NCBI GenBank assembly: GCA_037074615.1
Contig: CM073518.1
Span: 14,398,501-14,462,500 of the forward strand
Reading direction: 5' to 3'
Length of the DNA: 64,000 nucleotides
DNA from: Leucaena leucocephala
Lineage: Eukaryota; Streptophyta; Magnoliopsida; Fabales; Fabaceae
Below the pieces are notes generated by a model. It was given only the letters and a program-made list of their open reading frames with translations. It was not told the DNA's origin and did not search any database. This document shows, piece after piece, positions 35,120 through 45,733 of this stretch (the stretch's first letter is position 1; each line of letters starts with the position of its first letter). Both the position numbers and the translations under genes were made by a program.

Positions 35120-36079
35120 TCACATCGGATTTAAGTAATAAAATATTGTAAAGGCTTCTAGATCTCGGATCCACGCCTCTACTTCATCAACACCTATGTA
35201 GTTTAGCTCTGTAATACGCTTGCTCCATTTTTGCGTAGTTGGGAGAACGTGGATCATGGCAGCTACAAACATCCTGGGGTCCACTGGAACCCGATCCGCT
35301 ATAAGAGTATGGTAGAACTGTCTCACCAATTGAAAATAATCCAGATAGACGTTTAAACTTTGTGTTCCGTCCTTTTGAATATACCTCCCGAACCATTTCA
35401 TTTGTGCCATCAACTGTTCATATGTTTGGTAGTCATCCCTCCTTAACCGATGGACTGGAGTAGGCTCTATCTGTCCTAGAGGGACTAATCTATCACCGTT
35501 AAGGAAAGTAGGCTTACTGGGTCCAGGGGTATTTAATTTATTTGATCCAAGGATATCAGGCTCTACTGGTTTTGTTCCACTAGGTCCAGCTTCATCGGGC
35601 CTTCTCAGGATGCCCTTATATCTTAGACCATAAAAGTCTTCAGAATCTCTAGGTTTGGTCAGGAAATGCCTATCAGGATCAAACTGGGGTAGCATATATT
35701 CTGGTATGTGGGTTGGCCTAATTAGATTATCTGAGGATCTGGGAATTGGATTGGGGATAGTGGAAATTCGAGGTGGAGTCTCTATCCGCTCAAAAGTGAT
35801 AGTGGATTGGATAGAGTCATTATCACTATCATCAGATTCATTCTCCCCAAATTCTAGGTCCTCTTCCAAAGGTTCTAGATCCTCTTCTGGATCCTCCTCT
35901 AGATCCTCCTCCATTTCCATACCCTCTGGAATATCCATCTCTGGGATTTCCTCTGCCCATAGCTCTCCCTCAGGTTCCCCTTCTATCTCTGGTTCCCCAA
36001 CTTCATTTGGAATAGGCTCTAGCTGTTCATCGTTCCCATCATTTATAGGGTCATTCAGTCCTTGGTTATGATCAGCCAT
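35120..36079 (-). CDS. Element B pre-gag acidic ORF (unknown function)
   Basis: An intact ORF of 319 codons starts about 115 nt from the PBS (36194) and ends about 185 bp before gag. The first 100 residues are extremely acidic (for example EEDLEEDPEEDLEPLEEDLE), followed by a Pro-rich stretch and a more ordered C-terminal third (VYLDYFQLVRQFYHTL, then MIHVLPTTQKWSKRITEL, then VEAWIRDLEAF). The last part aligns loosely with the element A pre-gag ORF. No catalytic motif is recognised. It stays open although gag-pol of B carries many lesions. It is upstream of and separate from gag, and how it would be translated relative to gag is unknown. Confidence 0.75.
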   Translation of the reverse strand: MADHNQGLNDPINDGNDEQLEPIPNEVGEPEIEGEPEGELWAEEIPEMDIPEGMEMEEDLEEDPEEDLEPLEEDLEFGENESDDSDNDSIQSTITFERIETPPRISTIPNPIPRSSDNLIRPTHIPEYMLPQFDPDRHFLTKPRDSEDFYGLRYKGILRRPDEAGPSGTKPVEPDILGSNKLNTPGPSKPTFLNGDRLVPLGQIEPTPVHRLRRDDYQTYEQLMAQMKWFGRYIQKDGTQSLNVYLDYFQLVRQFYHTLIADRVPVDPRMFVAAMIHVLPTTQKWSKRITELNYIGVDEVEAWIRDLEAFTIFYYLNPM

Positions 36080-36193
36080 CTCTAATCCTGCAAAAGTTTA
36101 ATCCAAATGTCAATTTATCCCAAAATTGACCATTAAACTTTTGACTAATTCTACTAACTTTTAACTAAACTACAATCGGAGCCAAAATCTTTT

Positions 36194-36205
36194 GCTCTGA
36201 TACCA
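36194..36205 (-). other. Element B primer-binding site (tRNA-iMet)
   Basis: TGGTATCAGAGC on the minus strand, three bases from the LTR at 36209. Same primer and same spacing as in A and F. Confidence 0.93.
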
Positions 36206-36208
36206 AAA

Positions 36209-39182
36209 TGTCACATCCTTACTTTAATACCCATATATGATCCATTAGTAGCCTTTGGAACCACTTTAGGATCAATTAAAGTTGGAATCAAAGATCTGAA
36301 ATTGTTGAAAATCTCTCTCGGGTACTGTTCATATAGCACTTTTCAGATTTTTCCCAAACTTTGGAAATTCATATTTAAATCTAGAAAACTCCAAATGAGG
36401 TGATTCCAATTCCTAATGAAATATATTTAAAACCTATTTATGGGAAAAATAATGAATAGGTTCAAGCACAACTACAACGTTCCAAAAAAAATTCGCAAAC
36501 ATACACTGTTCATATGGTAATTTTCCAGTTTTCCAGAATCCAACTCTTAACTTTGAAAATTCACCATAAATTCGTTTAATATCCAAATTGAACGTACTTT
36601 GTGTCTACTTAAAGCTTAAGATGTCAACTTTAAGCATAATAAATTTCAACATTTAATTCATACAATACCATATCCAAAATATGTTGTAAAGCTCACTGCC
36701 TTCTAACAGAACTTACATTAAGTACTCTTTGTTCCATATTTACATAATATAAGTGTATCTAACACAACCAAGCATGCTTCAAACACCATCAATTAGCTCT
36801 TTACCTCTTCAATGCTCAGCACCTACCATGGTTTAATATGAAAAAGAGTGAGATTTCCAAAGAAATCCCAATAGCATTCAACACAACTTTAACATCATCA
36901 AGTAATTATTTAAAGCATGTTATATGATATGGGAGCCACACATTCATTCTCATATTGTTGGCATTCTCTAACATGCATTTGTCATGACATCTTAGCAAGG
37001 ATATTACCACATAATCAAGCCCATCAAGCTTGCACATCATCACATAATATATGCTCAACCAAACATCATAAACAACAAGACCAATAAATAATTACAAGAC
37101 AATGATAAAGTTAGAGTTGTTGCTACCTCTTGGAGATCCGTGTGTTTCCTTGTTGACTTGAAGTTCTTTAGGTGCACAAATGTCAAATCCTAATTATTGA
37201 ACAACAATTTCATGTCATTACACTTCTCAAACATAATCCAAACTTAAAAATCCTAACTACCCTTTCTTGAATGCAATTAGGGTTTTATTTATCCCAAACA
37301 CTAACATTAACTCTTGGGATCCTATCCTACATAATTTTGGCTAAGGAATCCAATGGTGTGATCCAAATTTTGAAATTGCTTCATCTCCTATACTGTCCGT
37401 ACGGACAGAAACGAAAATTGCAACTTAGGGTTTTCTAAAACTTCCATTTTGATGTCTAAGGCTTCCAATTAGGGTCTCCCTACTATACCCTACACAAAAT
37501 TGCATTTTGAACACATTGGAGGCCTTAAAATCATCATATCTTAACCCTAGAACAAAGTGCATAAATCTGGACAGCAAGGTAGTTCAAGAACAATTCCAAG
37601 AAACCATTGATTCCATGAACTAAAACATGTTAAATCTTTTCCTTTTCAACTTGTCTTTGCTATCCTTATCATGACTTTCATCTTTTCCTAATTTGGGCAG
37701 CATCTCCCCTTGTAAATTCATGGTTCCCAACCCTTAAAAATCATAAATCAAACTTCCAAACAAATCATTAAAAGCTTGGAAGTATGCTTACCTTAGTATC
37801 CTTGAACTTTGGGAGGTTGGAAGCTTTGTCTTTGGCTTGAGTTTTGAATTGACAAGAGTTTCTCCTATGTAAAGAGGGCTGCACGCAATTGAAGTCTTTG
37901 GAGGGGGTATTTATAGGAAAAATTGAGGGGAAACAAGGGCTATGATCCAATTCCTAAAAGCTTGATCCAAGGGTTAGAATTTCACCTCCTTTTTCATTGT
38001 AATTATGACAACTTTTGAGTTGTCATCTCCTTTTTCCTTCTCCCTCACCATTTGGCTCCAAATCACCAAGTCTTGAGGCTTCATGGAGTTTCTTGGACCT
38101 TCTTGGAGCTTCTAGGATTTTTCTTCAATTTTTCGGTATTAACCGGTACCGATTCGGGTGATTTTCGGGAAAAATAAATTATTTAATGGCATGATATTTT
38201 CTAGAACACCCTCTGACCCTGTCTAACATATCTAAAATCATTATTGACCCTTTAAATATTTATCTCCATTTTCTCATATTTTTCTGAGGTCTTTTTATAG
38301 TCCTAATACTTAATTTTTCCTGATACCTTAAAAGAAACTATAATACGATAAAAATTCATATAGGGGTATTTTTGTTATTTCCGCTTTATAAAAATGTCTT
38401 AGAACCTCATTTTCCATTTTATGGAATTTATTGGGATTTTTCTGAATATTTTTCAAAACTGCCATTTCCGGCCCGAAATTTCCCGAAATTACAATTTTGC
38501 CCCTATTTTAGTTTGGGCTCATACTGGCTATTGGACTTTGACTTGGCCCATAATAACCCATCTAAATTTATTCTAAGCCTCCTGGTAAAATTTCATGGTC
38601 TTCAGTTTAGATTTGGTCCTTCAACGAATAAAATCCTAATTTTAAGAGCCGGTAGACAAGCTCCTAAAAATTCCTTTAAAATTCTATTTAAAATTATCTG
38701 GACTTCTTTTGGAAGTGTGGTCTTTTTTACAATCTCCCATAATTCACAAAGTATCTTCTATCATAATCTCACAGAATTCTGAAGTCCAGTTAGTCTCCTA
38801 AAAATTCCAGGTTATTTTCCCAGACTTACCGAATTTTTATCAATTAATCGGGACCTCAAATCAAAATTCTGATGTCTCTCATTCAACCCGAAATTTTGTG
38901 CTTTATCTCCCAGTATTTTCATATCTTAAATCCGTACCGGGCTGTTTTGAGCTGAAAGTACGGTTTTTGTGAATTTTCACAAATCACATTTAGGTCCCTT
39001 GACCTTTTTCATCTTTGCAGTTTAGTCCCTGAAGTTTTGTCTACTTTGGACTTTTGGCCATAATACTTTCTAACTTTACAATTTGATCATTTATTTAATC
39101 AGTCATACCATTTACATTTCTCCAATCATTTCCTTAGCTAGAAACTTAGGGTTTTCGGCTAGGGAAATTCTAGGATGTTACA
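36209..39182 (-). mobile_element. Element B right (5') LTR
   Basis: 2974 bp, TGTCACATCC to GGATGTTACA, followed by cctat. TATA core at 37909-37916 (minus strand); the 16-bp palindrome is conserved at 37393-37408. Most differences from the left LTR are single substitutions. Confidence 0.94.
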
Positions 39183-39187
39183 CCTAT

Positions 39188-39885
39188 CATGCTCACAAAT
39201 CTAGGTATTAATGCAGCTTTGAAAAAGAATCTAAACAAGTTCTAGAGGTTAACTAAAACTAAGTGGAAATCACACAAGATAAGAAAGAACATTAAGGCTA
39301 AAAAATCCTTCCATCAAGGCTTTCTCTAAGATGTTTCCTCCCTAAGATCAAGCTATGAAACAAGGTTAATAACACTGCACTAAAGACACTCCACTATGCT
39401 AATCAACTAAGAGTAAAGATTACTCAAATTAAAATGCATCCTTACCTAGACATGTCAATATTCACATGCATAAAGCAAAAATGATTTAAAAATAAAGCCC
39501 AAGGATTGTAAAAGTCAAGTAGAAAATGGGAATCACAGCAACAATTTGCTCATATAGCAGTGAAAAATCCAACCAATTTAGGCTCAAAAGGTTCAAATTT
39601 TTTGAATTTTTCATATTATGATGATTCAATTAGTGGAAAATCAATTTAGTAAATGCATCCCTCCCTCACACTTAAACTATGCGTTGTCCTCAACGCATCA
39701 CTAAAGCATATATCAAAGGGAGGTAGTTCAAAAGTTATGAGCTAAAGGGGAGATTTATTCAAAGAAAAACTAACCTAAAACTAAGAAATCTTTAAAATGC
39801 AACCTATTCTAAGAAATTGTTAAAAGACATAAAGCAAATAAATCTAAAACTACTGTGATTGTCCCTCCCCCACACTTACTCCTAA
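39188..39885 (-). other. Element H 3' noncoding region, part 2, with hairpin and two inner purine tracts
   Basis: No ORF. On the minus strand, after the integrase stop, there is a purine tract GTAAGTGTGGGGGAGGGAC (39861-39879), then a hairpin ATGCGTT/loop GAGGAC/AACGCAT (39679-39698), then a second tract (39656-39677, containing AAGTGTGAGGGAGGGA). They resemble the terminal PPT at 24597-24612. Confidence 0.8.
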
Positions 39886-40764
39886 CTATCTTAGCAAACA
39901 AATATCACCATTGGCTTGTGAAACTTGACCTGTTGCTTCATCCACCAGCTCTACTGTACCAAAAGAATGCACCTTGGTAACTCTAAAAGGGCCCTCCCAC
40001 TTGGTGACAAACTTCCCGGGCATCAACTTCAACCGGGCCTTAAACTTTAAAACTTTATCACCTTCATAGAACTATTTCCTCAGAATCTGTTTATCATGAA
40101 TCATTTTCAGCTTATCCTTATAGATTTTGGCATTATCATAGGACTCAAGTCTCATCTCTTCAAGCTCTTGGAGTTGCATCGTCCGATTTTCAAGTGAAGA
40201 TTCAAGGTCTGCATCACATGCCTTGATTGCCCAATAAGATTTGTGCTCAATCTCCATAGGTAGATGGCAAGACTTTCCGTAGATCAACCTGAAAGGAGAC
40301 ATGCCTATCGGGGTCTTGTAGGCAGTCCTATAAGCCCACAACGCTTCCTCAAGCCTTTCACTCCAATCTTTACGAGATGGTTTCACAATCTTTTCTAGTA
40401 TCCACTTCACTTCTCGATTGGATACTTCAGCCAAACCATTTGTCTGAGGGTGGTAAGGAGTAGCTAGCTTGTGATTAACTCTATGTTTAGCAAGTAGAGA
40501 CTTGATGGTCCTATTGCAGAAATGTGTTCCTTGGTCACTGATGATTGCTCTTGGAATGTTGTACCTACAAAAGATATGAGAACGTAAGAATTTGGCAACA
40601 GTGGAAGCATCATCTTTCCTAGTTGGCACTGCCTCTACCCACCTAGAGACATAGTCTACTGCAAGTAATATATATGAAAACCCAAATGACGGAGGAAAGG
40701 GACCCATAAAATCCATGCCCCAGACATAAAAAATTTCACAAAAATGCATAGGTCTTAAAGGCAT
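39886..40764 (-). pseudogene. pol: Element H integrase core and C-terminus
   Basis: Athila-type integrase. The core has the first catalytic Asp in GMDFMGPFPPSFG, the second in ISDQGTHFCN, HPQTNGLAEVSNREVK with the catalytic Glu, and the conserved RLIYGKSCHLPMEIEH. An in-frame TAG at 40072-40074 interrupts it; beyond it the same frame continues with KARLKLMPGKFVTKWEGPF and ends at the stop 39886-39888. That tail is the usual integrase C-terminal domain, and no chromodomain follows, as expected for a non-chromovirus. Nothing after it looks like an envelope gene. Confidence 0.9.
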
Positions 40765-40794
40765 TTCATGCTTTCTACCTAAACTCCCAAACCT

Positions 40795-41067
40795 CTAGCA
40801 TTTATCACAAGACTTACAGAAAACATAAGCATCTTTGAATAAAGTAGGCCAGTAAAATCCATATTCTAAAACCTTCCTAGCAGTCCTATTAGCACTAAAA
40901 TGCCCCCCACAAGATAAAGAATGTGCAAAGGTAAGGATAGAGTGGATCTCATTATTAGGAACACATCGTCTGATGATTTGGTCACTGCATTGCTTCCAAA
41001 GAATTGGAGCATCCCAGATATAGTATCTTGCCTCCCTCTTTAGCTTATCAACCTGAAACTTAGACAT
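40795..41067 (-). pseudogene. pol: Element H integrase zinc-binding module
   Basis: 90 codons containing the H2C2 module (AHSLSCGGHFSANRTARKVL, then FCKSCDKC). The frame ends in a TAG at 40795-40797, and the same frame then continues into the integrase core at 40764, so this is a nonsense mutation inside one integrase. A frameshift close to 41195 separates it from RNase H. Confidence 0.88.
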
Positions 41068-41132
41068 AGAAAGAGGTACAAGATTAGTGACAATATAATT
41101 AACAATGTTAGAGTACCAAGGCTCCTGAACAG

Positions 41133-42749
41133 CTAAGGTAAAAAGTGTAGAATCAGGAAAGGAATCAACAGTAAGTTCAGAGGAGTCAATTCCCTCAGTC
41201 CTTCAGGTAACCGACTAAGGTGGTCAGCCACATGATTCTCTGCTCCAGCCCTGTCTCTAATTTCAATGTCAAACTCCTGCAGTAGTAAAGCCCATCTCAG
41301 CAGTCTTGGTTTAGACTGGGGCTTCTTGAACAAGTATCGCACAACTGCATGATCTATAAAAACAACCACTCGAGAGTTTATTAGATACTGTCTAAACTTA
41401 TCTAAAGTAAAGATTATAGCAAATAGTTCCTTCTCAGTGGTGGTATAATTCACTTGAGCAGAATCAAGTGTCTTGGAGGCATATGCTATCACTCTAGATC
41501 GCTTATCCTCCCTCTGACCAAGCATAGCACCCACTGCAAAGTTAGAAGCATCACAAGACAATTCAAAAGGTAAATCCCAGTTAGGTGCAGTGAGAATAGG
41601 AGGTGAAACAAGTAAGGATTTCAAAGAGTCAAAAGCATGTTTACATTTATCATCAAAGTGAAAATCAACATCTTTTTTCAACAGAGTAGAAAGTGGTAAT
41701 GCAATTGTACTAAAATCTTGTACAAAGCGTCGATAAAACCCGGCATGCCCCAAGAAAGATCTCAACTCTTTAGGACAAGTAGGATAGGGAAGTGAAGAAA
41801 TAATTTCAATCTTGGCTCTATCAACCTCAATCCCCTTTTGGGAGATGCGGTGACCTAACACTATGCCACTATCCACCATGAAATGACATTTTTCATAATT
41901 CAAAACCAACTTTTTCTCAATACATCTATCAAGAACATGTTCAAGACTAAGCAAACAATCATCAAAGCTATCACCGTAAACGGTGAAGTCATCCATGAAA
42001 ACCTCCATATTATGCTCCAATAAATCACTAAAGATCGCCATCATACACCTTTGAAAGGTGCCTGGAGCATTACACAACCCAAATGTCATCCTTCGATATG
42101 CGTAGGTGCCAAAGGGACATGTAAAAGTAGTCTTGTCTTGATCTGCAGGTGCAATCGGTAGCTGGAAATAACCTGAAAAGCCATCCAAGAAACAATAGTG
42201 AGATTTACCAGATATTGTTTCCAACATTTGATCAATGAAAGGTAATGGAAAATGATCCTTCCTAATCGCTTCATTCAACTTTCTATAGTCTATACACATT
42301 CTCCAAGAATTTTGAACTCTTGTTGGAATAAGTTCATCACTCTCATTTCTCACTACTGTGATGCCGCTCTTCTTTGGTACTACATGTACCGGGCTCACCC
42401 ACTCGCTATCTGAGATAGCATATATGATTCCTGCACTCAATAACTTAGATACCTCCTTTTTAATCACATCATGAATAAGAGGATTTGACCTCCTTGGTGG
42501 CTGCTTAACTGGCTTTGACCCTTCAGTTAAAAGGATCTTGTGCGTGCAAACTAAGGGATCGATCCCTGGTATGTCCCTTAAAGACCAACCTATAGCCCTT
42601 TTATATTTTTTCAACACAGAAACTAGTCTCTCTTCTTCAGAACTACTCAGAGAACTGGAAATAATAACAGGCAATTTACAATCATCAGCAAGAAAGACAT
42701 ATTTCAGGTTAGATGGGAGGGGTTTCAATTCTAAATCAGGGGGTTGCAC
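41133..42749 (-). pseudogene. pol: Element H reverse transcriptase and RNase H
   Basis: RT motifs in order: [57 protein letters not shown] and the catalytic [10 protein letters not shown]. The FMDDF variant is the Athila/Tat-type form, whereas chromoviruses A and B have FIDDI. RNase H follows: [34 protein letters not shown], a decayed D-H-A-V motif ([14 protein letters not shown]) and [10 protein letters not shown]. The last 20 residues are out of frame because of a small indel near 41195. Otherwise this is the longest intact part of H. Confidence 0.94.
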
Positions 42750-42784
42750 AATAGAAGGAACCAGTCTCGGTATATCAAGTGTAT

Positions 42785-43462
42785 TTAGTGTGTGTCCATA
42801 TGGCTTGGGGAAGGAGATATAAGCTCAGTGTGGTGTATATTTTCTCCACTTCCTGACTCAGTGCCACCAGCAAATGACCTAGAAATATGAGAGTTAGGGT
42901 CAGTCTGATCAATAGAAAAAGAAAGTAAATTAGAAGTAAGAGTGGGATTAGAAGGGACTAAGGTAGTAGCAGAATCATTGTTGTCCTCTTCTAATGTTCC
43001 AGCGCCACTCAATGGTGAGTCTATATCCATAGCTCATGAATCACCCCTTTTATCATTAGGTCCTGCAGAATCAAGAAAAACACCTTTCTCAAGGCTATCA
43101 AGTGTGTAATCAGCAGTAATATCACAATCAAAATAAGATGATACATCAAAATCATGAGTATAAGAGAGCCAATTGTCTATCTCTAAACAATAGACACATG
43201 ATACACCACCCTCACATGCACAGAAGTGAGAAGGATGGAAGGGAGGTAGACAAGTAAAAATATCATCATGCTTCACAACTGTGTCACCCCAGTGAGGTCC
43301 ATGCATATCAGTCTCATGTAAGTGGTCCAGATCATTATCATGACATTCAATCGAACTAATACCTAAATAAGAACAATCTTCATAACCATGATTCATAGCT
43401 TCTGAAAGATTAAATTGAACTTCTTGATCCCCAATCCCCATAGTGATAAGACCTTTTTTCAT
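42785..43462 (-). pseudogene. Element H spacer between protease and RT
   Basis: Two adjacent frames (43034-43462 and 42785-43030) encode an acidic, poorly conserved linker with several Cys and His (CACEGGVSCVYCLEIDNW). This is the usual variable region between protease and RT in Athila-type polyproteins. It begins with MKKGLITMGIGDQEVQFNL, which resembles the end of the protease domain, after a frameshift at about 43463. No independent function is recognised. Confidence 0.65.
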
Positions 43463-43463
43463 G

Positions 43464-43667
43464 TTAATTAGTCTCAGCGGTTAGAAGGAATGGTCTACCT
43501 AGAATCAAAGTACTCTCAGTGGGAAGGTCATTAGTCATATCAAGGACATAAAAGTCAGCTGGAAAAACAAGACCTTTGACTTGCATGAGAATATCCTCAA
43601 GTATGCCTTTGGGGTATCTCACCGTCCTATCAGCTAGGCCAAGCACTATACTAGTGTCTTTCAAAGC
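43464..43667 (-). pseudogene. pol: Element H protease, C-terminal part
   Basis: The fragment reads KDTSIVLGLADRTVRYPKGI ... STLILGRPFLLTAETN. The ILGRPF motif is the second half of an Athila-type aspartic protease. The active-site half is on the other side of solo LTR E, at about 48690-48840. A stop caused by a small deletion follows. Confidence 0.88.
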
Positions 43668-45733
43668 TTTAATGTCACATCCTTGTTTTTATATATCTTA
43701 AGGACCACTCAGTAGCACTTAGAACCACTTTCAGGGTTACTGAAGTCTAAACTCTTAATCTGGAATTTTTGTCTCATCGGGTACTGTTCATTGTGGCAAA
43801 TTCCAGATGAGTGATCTGACTTTGAAAAATCATAACTAATTCTACAAAAATTGAAATGAAGTGGTTCAAATTGATACATGAATATAACCTAATTATATTT
43901 CAGGGAAAAATCATTGGTTGACCATTACTTGACAAATCCAATGTGGGTCAACGTTTCAACTTTACTGTTTATCTACTGATTTTCTCCTGAATCCAGCATT
44001 CTGGTCCCAACCTTAAAATTTATATCTTTTTGTGTATACATACAAATGAGTCACTATATATATAGAATTAAATATTAGGATGTCTACTATTTACCATAAA
44101 AATATCATGCATTTATTCAACCATTTACTATTTTTAATGATTTATCAAACATCAATAAGTCTCCACGGATTACTGTTCACAAGGCCATTTTTCAGCAACC
44201 AACCTTACATATTAGTGCATACATACATCATATATCAGTCAAACATGCCAGATAACAATTATTATTGAATAATCTGCTATTATACATCAGCGCATGATTA
44301 ACATCCTCATATTTCTACTACATTTTCCGTTGTCTAAAATCCGGCAGCATATCTGCTACACTCCTTCTGTAGAAAGTAACCGATCTTGTACCGATTCGGT
44401 AATTCCCATAGGAGCTACCATTCTACGTAAGTACCCAGGAAAGACTGGATGAACCTACTAGGTCCACTCACTTCCAGCCTCCTTAGATAGCACCTACGTA
44501 CACAGTACATATCAGTTCCTTTCTTTGTTCCTTCTTCGTTGCCAGAATTTCGGCAGCCTAACGGCGTCTCTTAAGATTTCCAAATTTTATTTTGACAGAA
44601 CCTCCCCTGTAATGTTATATATGGGAATGAGATTCAAAATAATCCCAGTAGCAACAATCATAACAGTATATGTAATGCAGTGTGACAGTGCCTGCTTGTG
44701 ATTGTGTACAAATAAGTATGCTGCATGCTTCAATATTCAATAACATATGATCAAAGCATTGTAATAGAGCTTCAAGCATAACATATAAGACAAAAATCCA
44801 ACCAAACAATAGCACAACAATTCACAAAGACATTACATAAAAGCTAAGATTAGTTACTACCTCAAAAGCAGAACTTCAGAACTTCTCTACTACTTCCAAC
44901 TCCACCAGAACTTCCTTTCTTCTTTCTTTTTCTCACTTTCTCTCTCAAGAACTTCATTATCTCTCTAAATGATCCTTAGGCCGTGGGAATGAAGAGCTAA
45001 GGGGGGGTATTTATAGTTTTGGTCAATGGCATTCTTGTAATTTTGAAGCCATTTGATCCTGTGGTCCTAGTTTTTCCGAAATTTCCTATTTTTCTTCATT
45101 CCTTTTACTGCATCATGCATGACATCACTCAATGCCACCTCAAGGGACAACTCACCTCACACATTGATCACATGGTGAAATTTGGAGAGGGAAGAAGTCT
45201 TCTGGAAGCTTTCCGGTCCAATCCGGTACCGGCCCGGTCCGTCGTCTCGAAAACTGGACCGTTTTCTGAATCCAATTTTTCTGAAAACCTATGTTATGTC
45301 TTCTGACCTTACATTCAGTATCTAGACCCTTTATATCATTAACATTTTTATACTGGGTCTAAACTCAATTACAGATCCCCTGTGAAATGACCAAAATACC
45401 CCTGGGTGCCCTATTATGCACTATCTTAACCCTAAGGGCAAAATTGTCATTTTACACCTTTCTGTATCTCGTCAGGGCATATATTGACTCTGGTTAACTT
45501 CTCCTGTATATATCTTGGCCTCTAGGCCTGTCCAGAATGACCAAAATGTCCTTATACGCCTATTACCCCTTTGGTACAACATAGGGGTATTTTTGTAATT
45601 TCACACTTTTTTGGGGTTTTGCCGGACACTGGCCCACCTATCAGTCCAAGAGTCTTATTGGGCCTTTATTGGCGCCATTTTTGGGCCTTTCTGGGTCCAA
45701 CACCTTCATGGCACATATTACGAGGAATCCTCC

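Larger units (their letters stand above)
25481..39182 (-). mobile_element. Element B: Tekay/Del-like chromovirus, interrupted by solo LTR C
   Basis: The LTRs are 25481-28455 (2975 bp) and 36209-39182 (2974 bp), with target duplication cctat (25476-25480, 39183-39187). On the minus strand the order is PBS (36194-36205), acidic ORF (35120-36079), gag, protease, RT, RNase H, integrase, chromodomain (28506), hairpin and PPT. Frameshifts lie near 34280 and 32520. In-frame stops are scattered through RT, integrase and chromodomain, and C (29324-31133) splits the integrase catalytic core. LTR mismatches by eye are about 35, more than in A and fewer per base than in H. B is inserted in the 3' noncoding region of H. 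Confidence 0.94.

Noticed and set aside
24613..39885. An envelope-like ORF of the Athila type in element H
   Set aside because: The region between integrase and the 3' LTR, after removing element B, has no open frame or membrane-protein signal.
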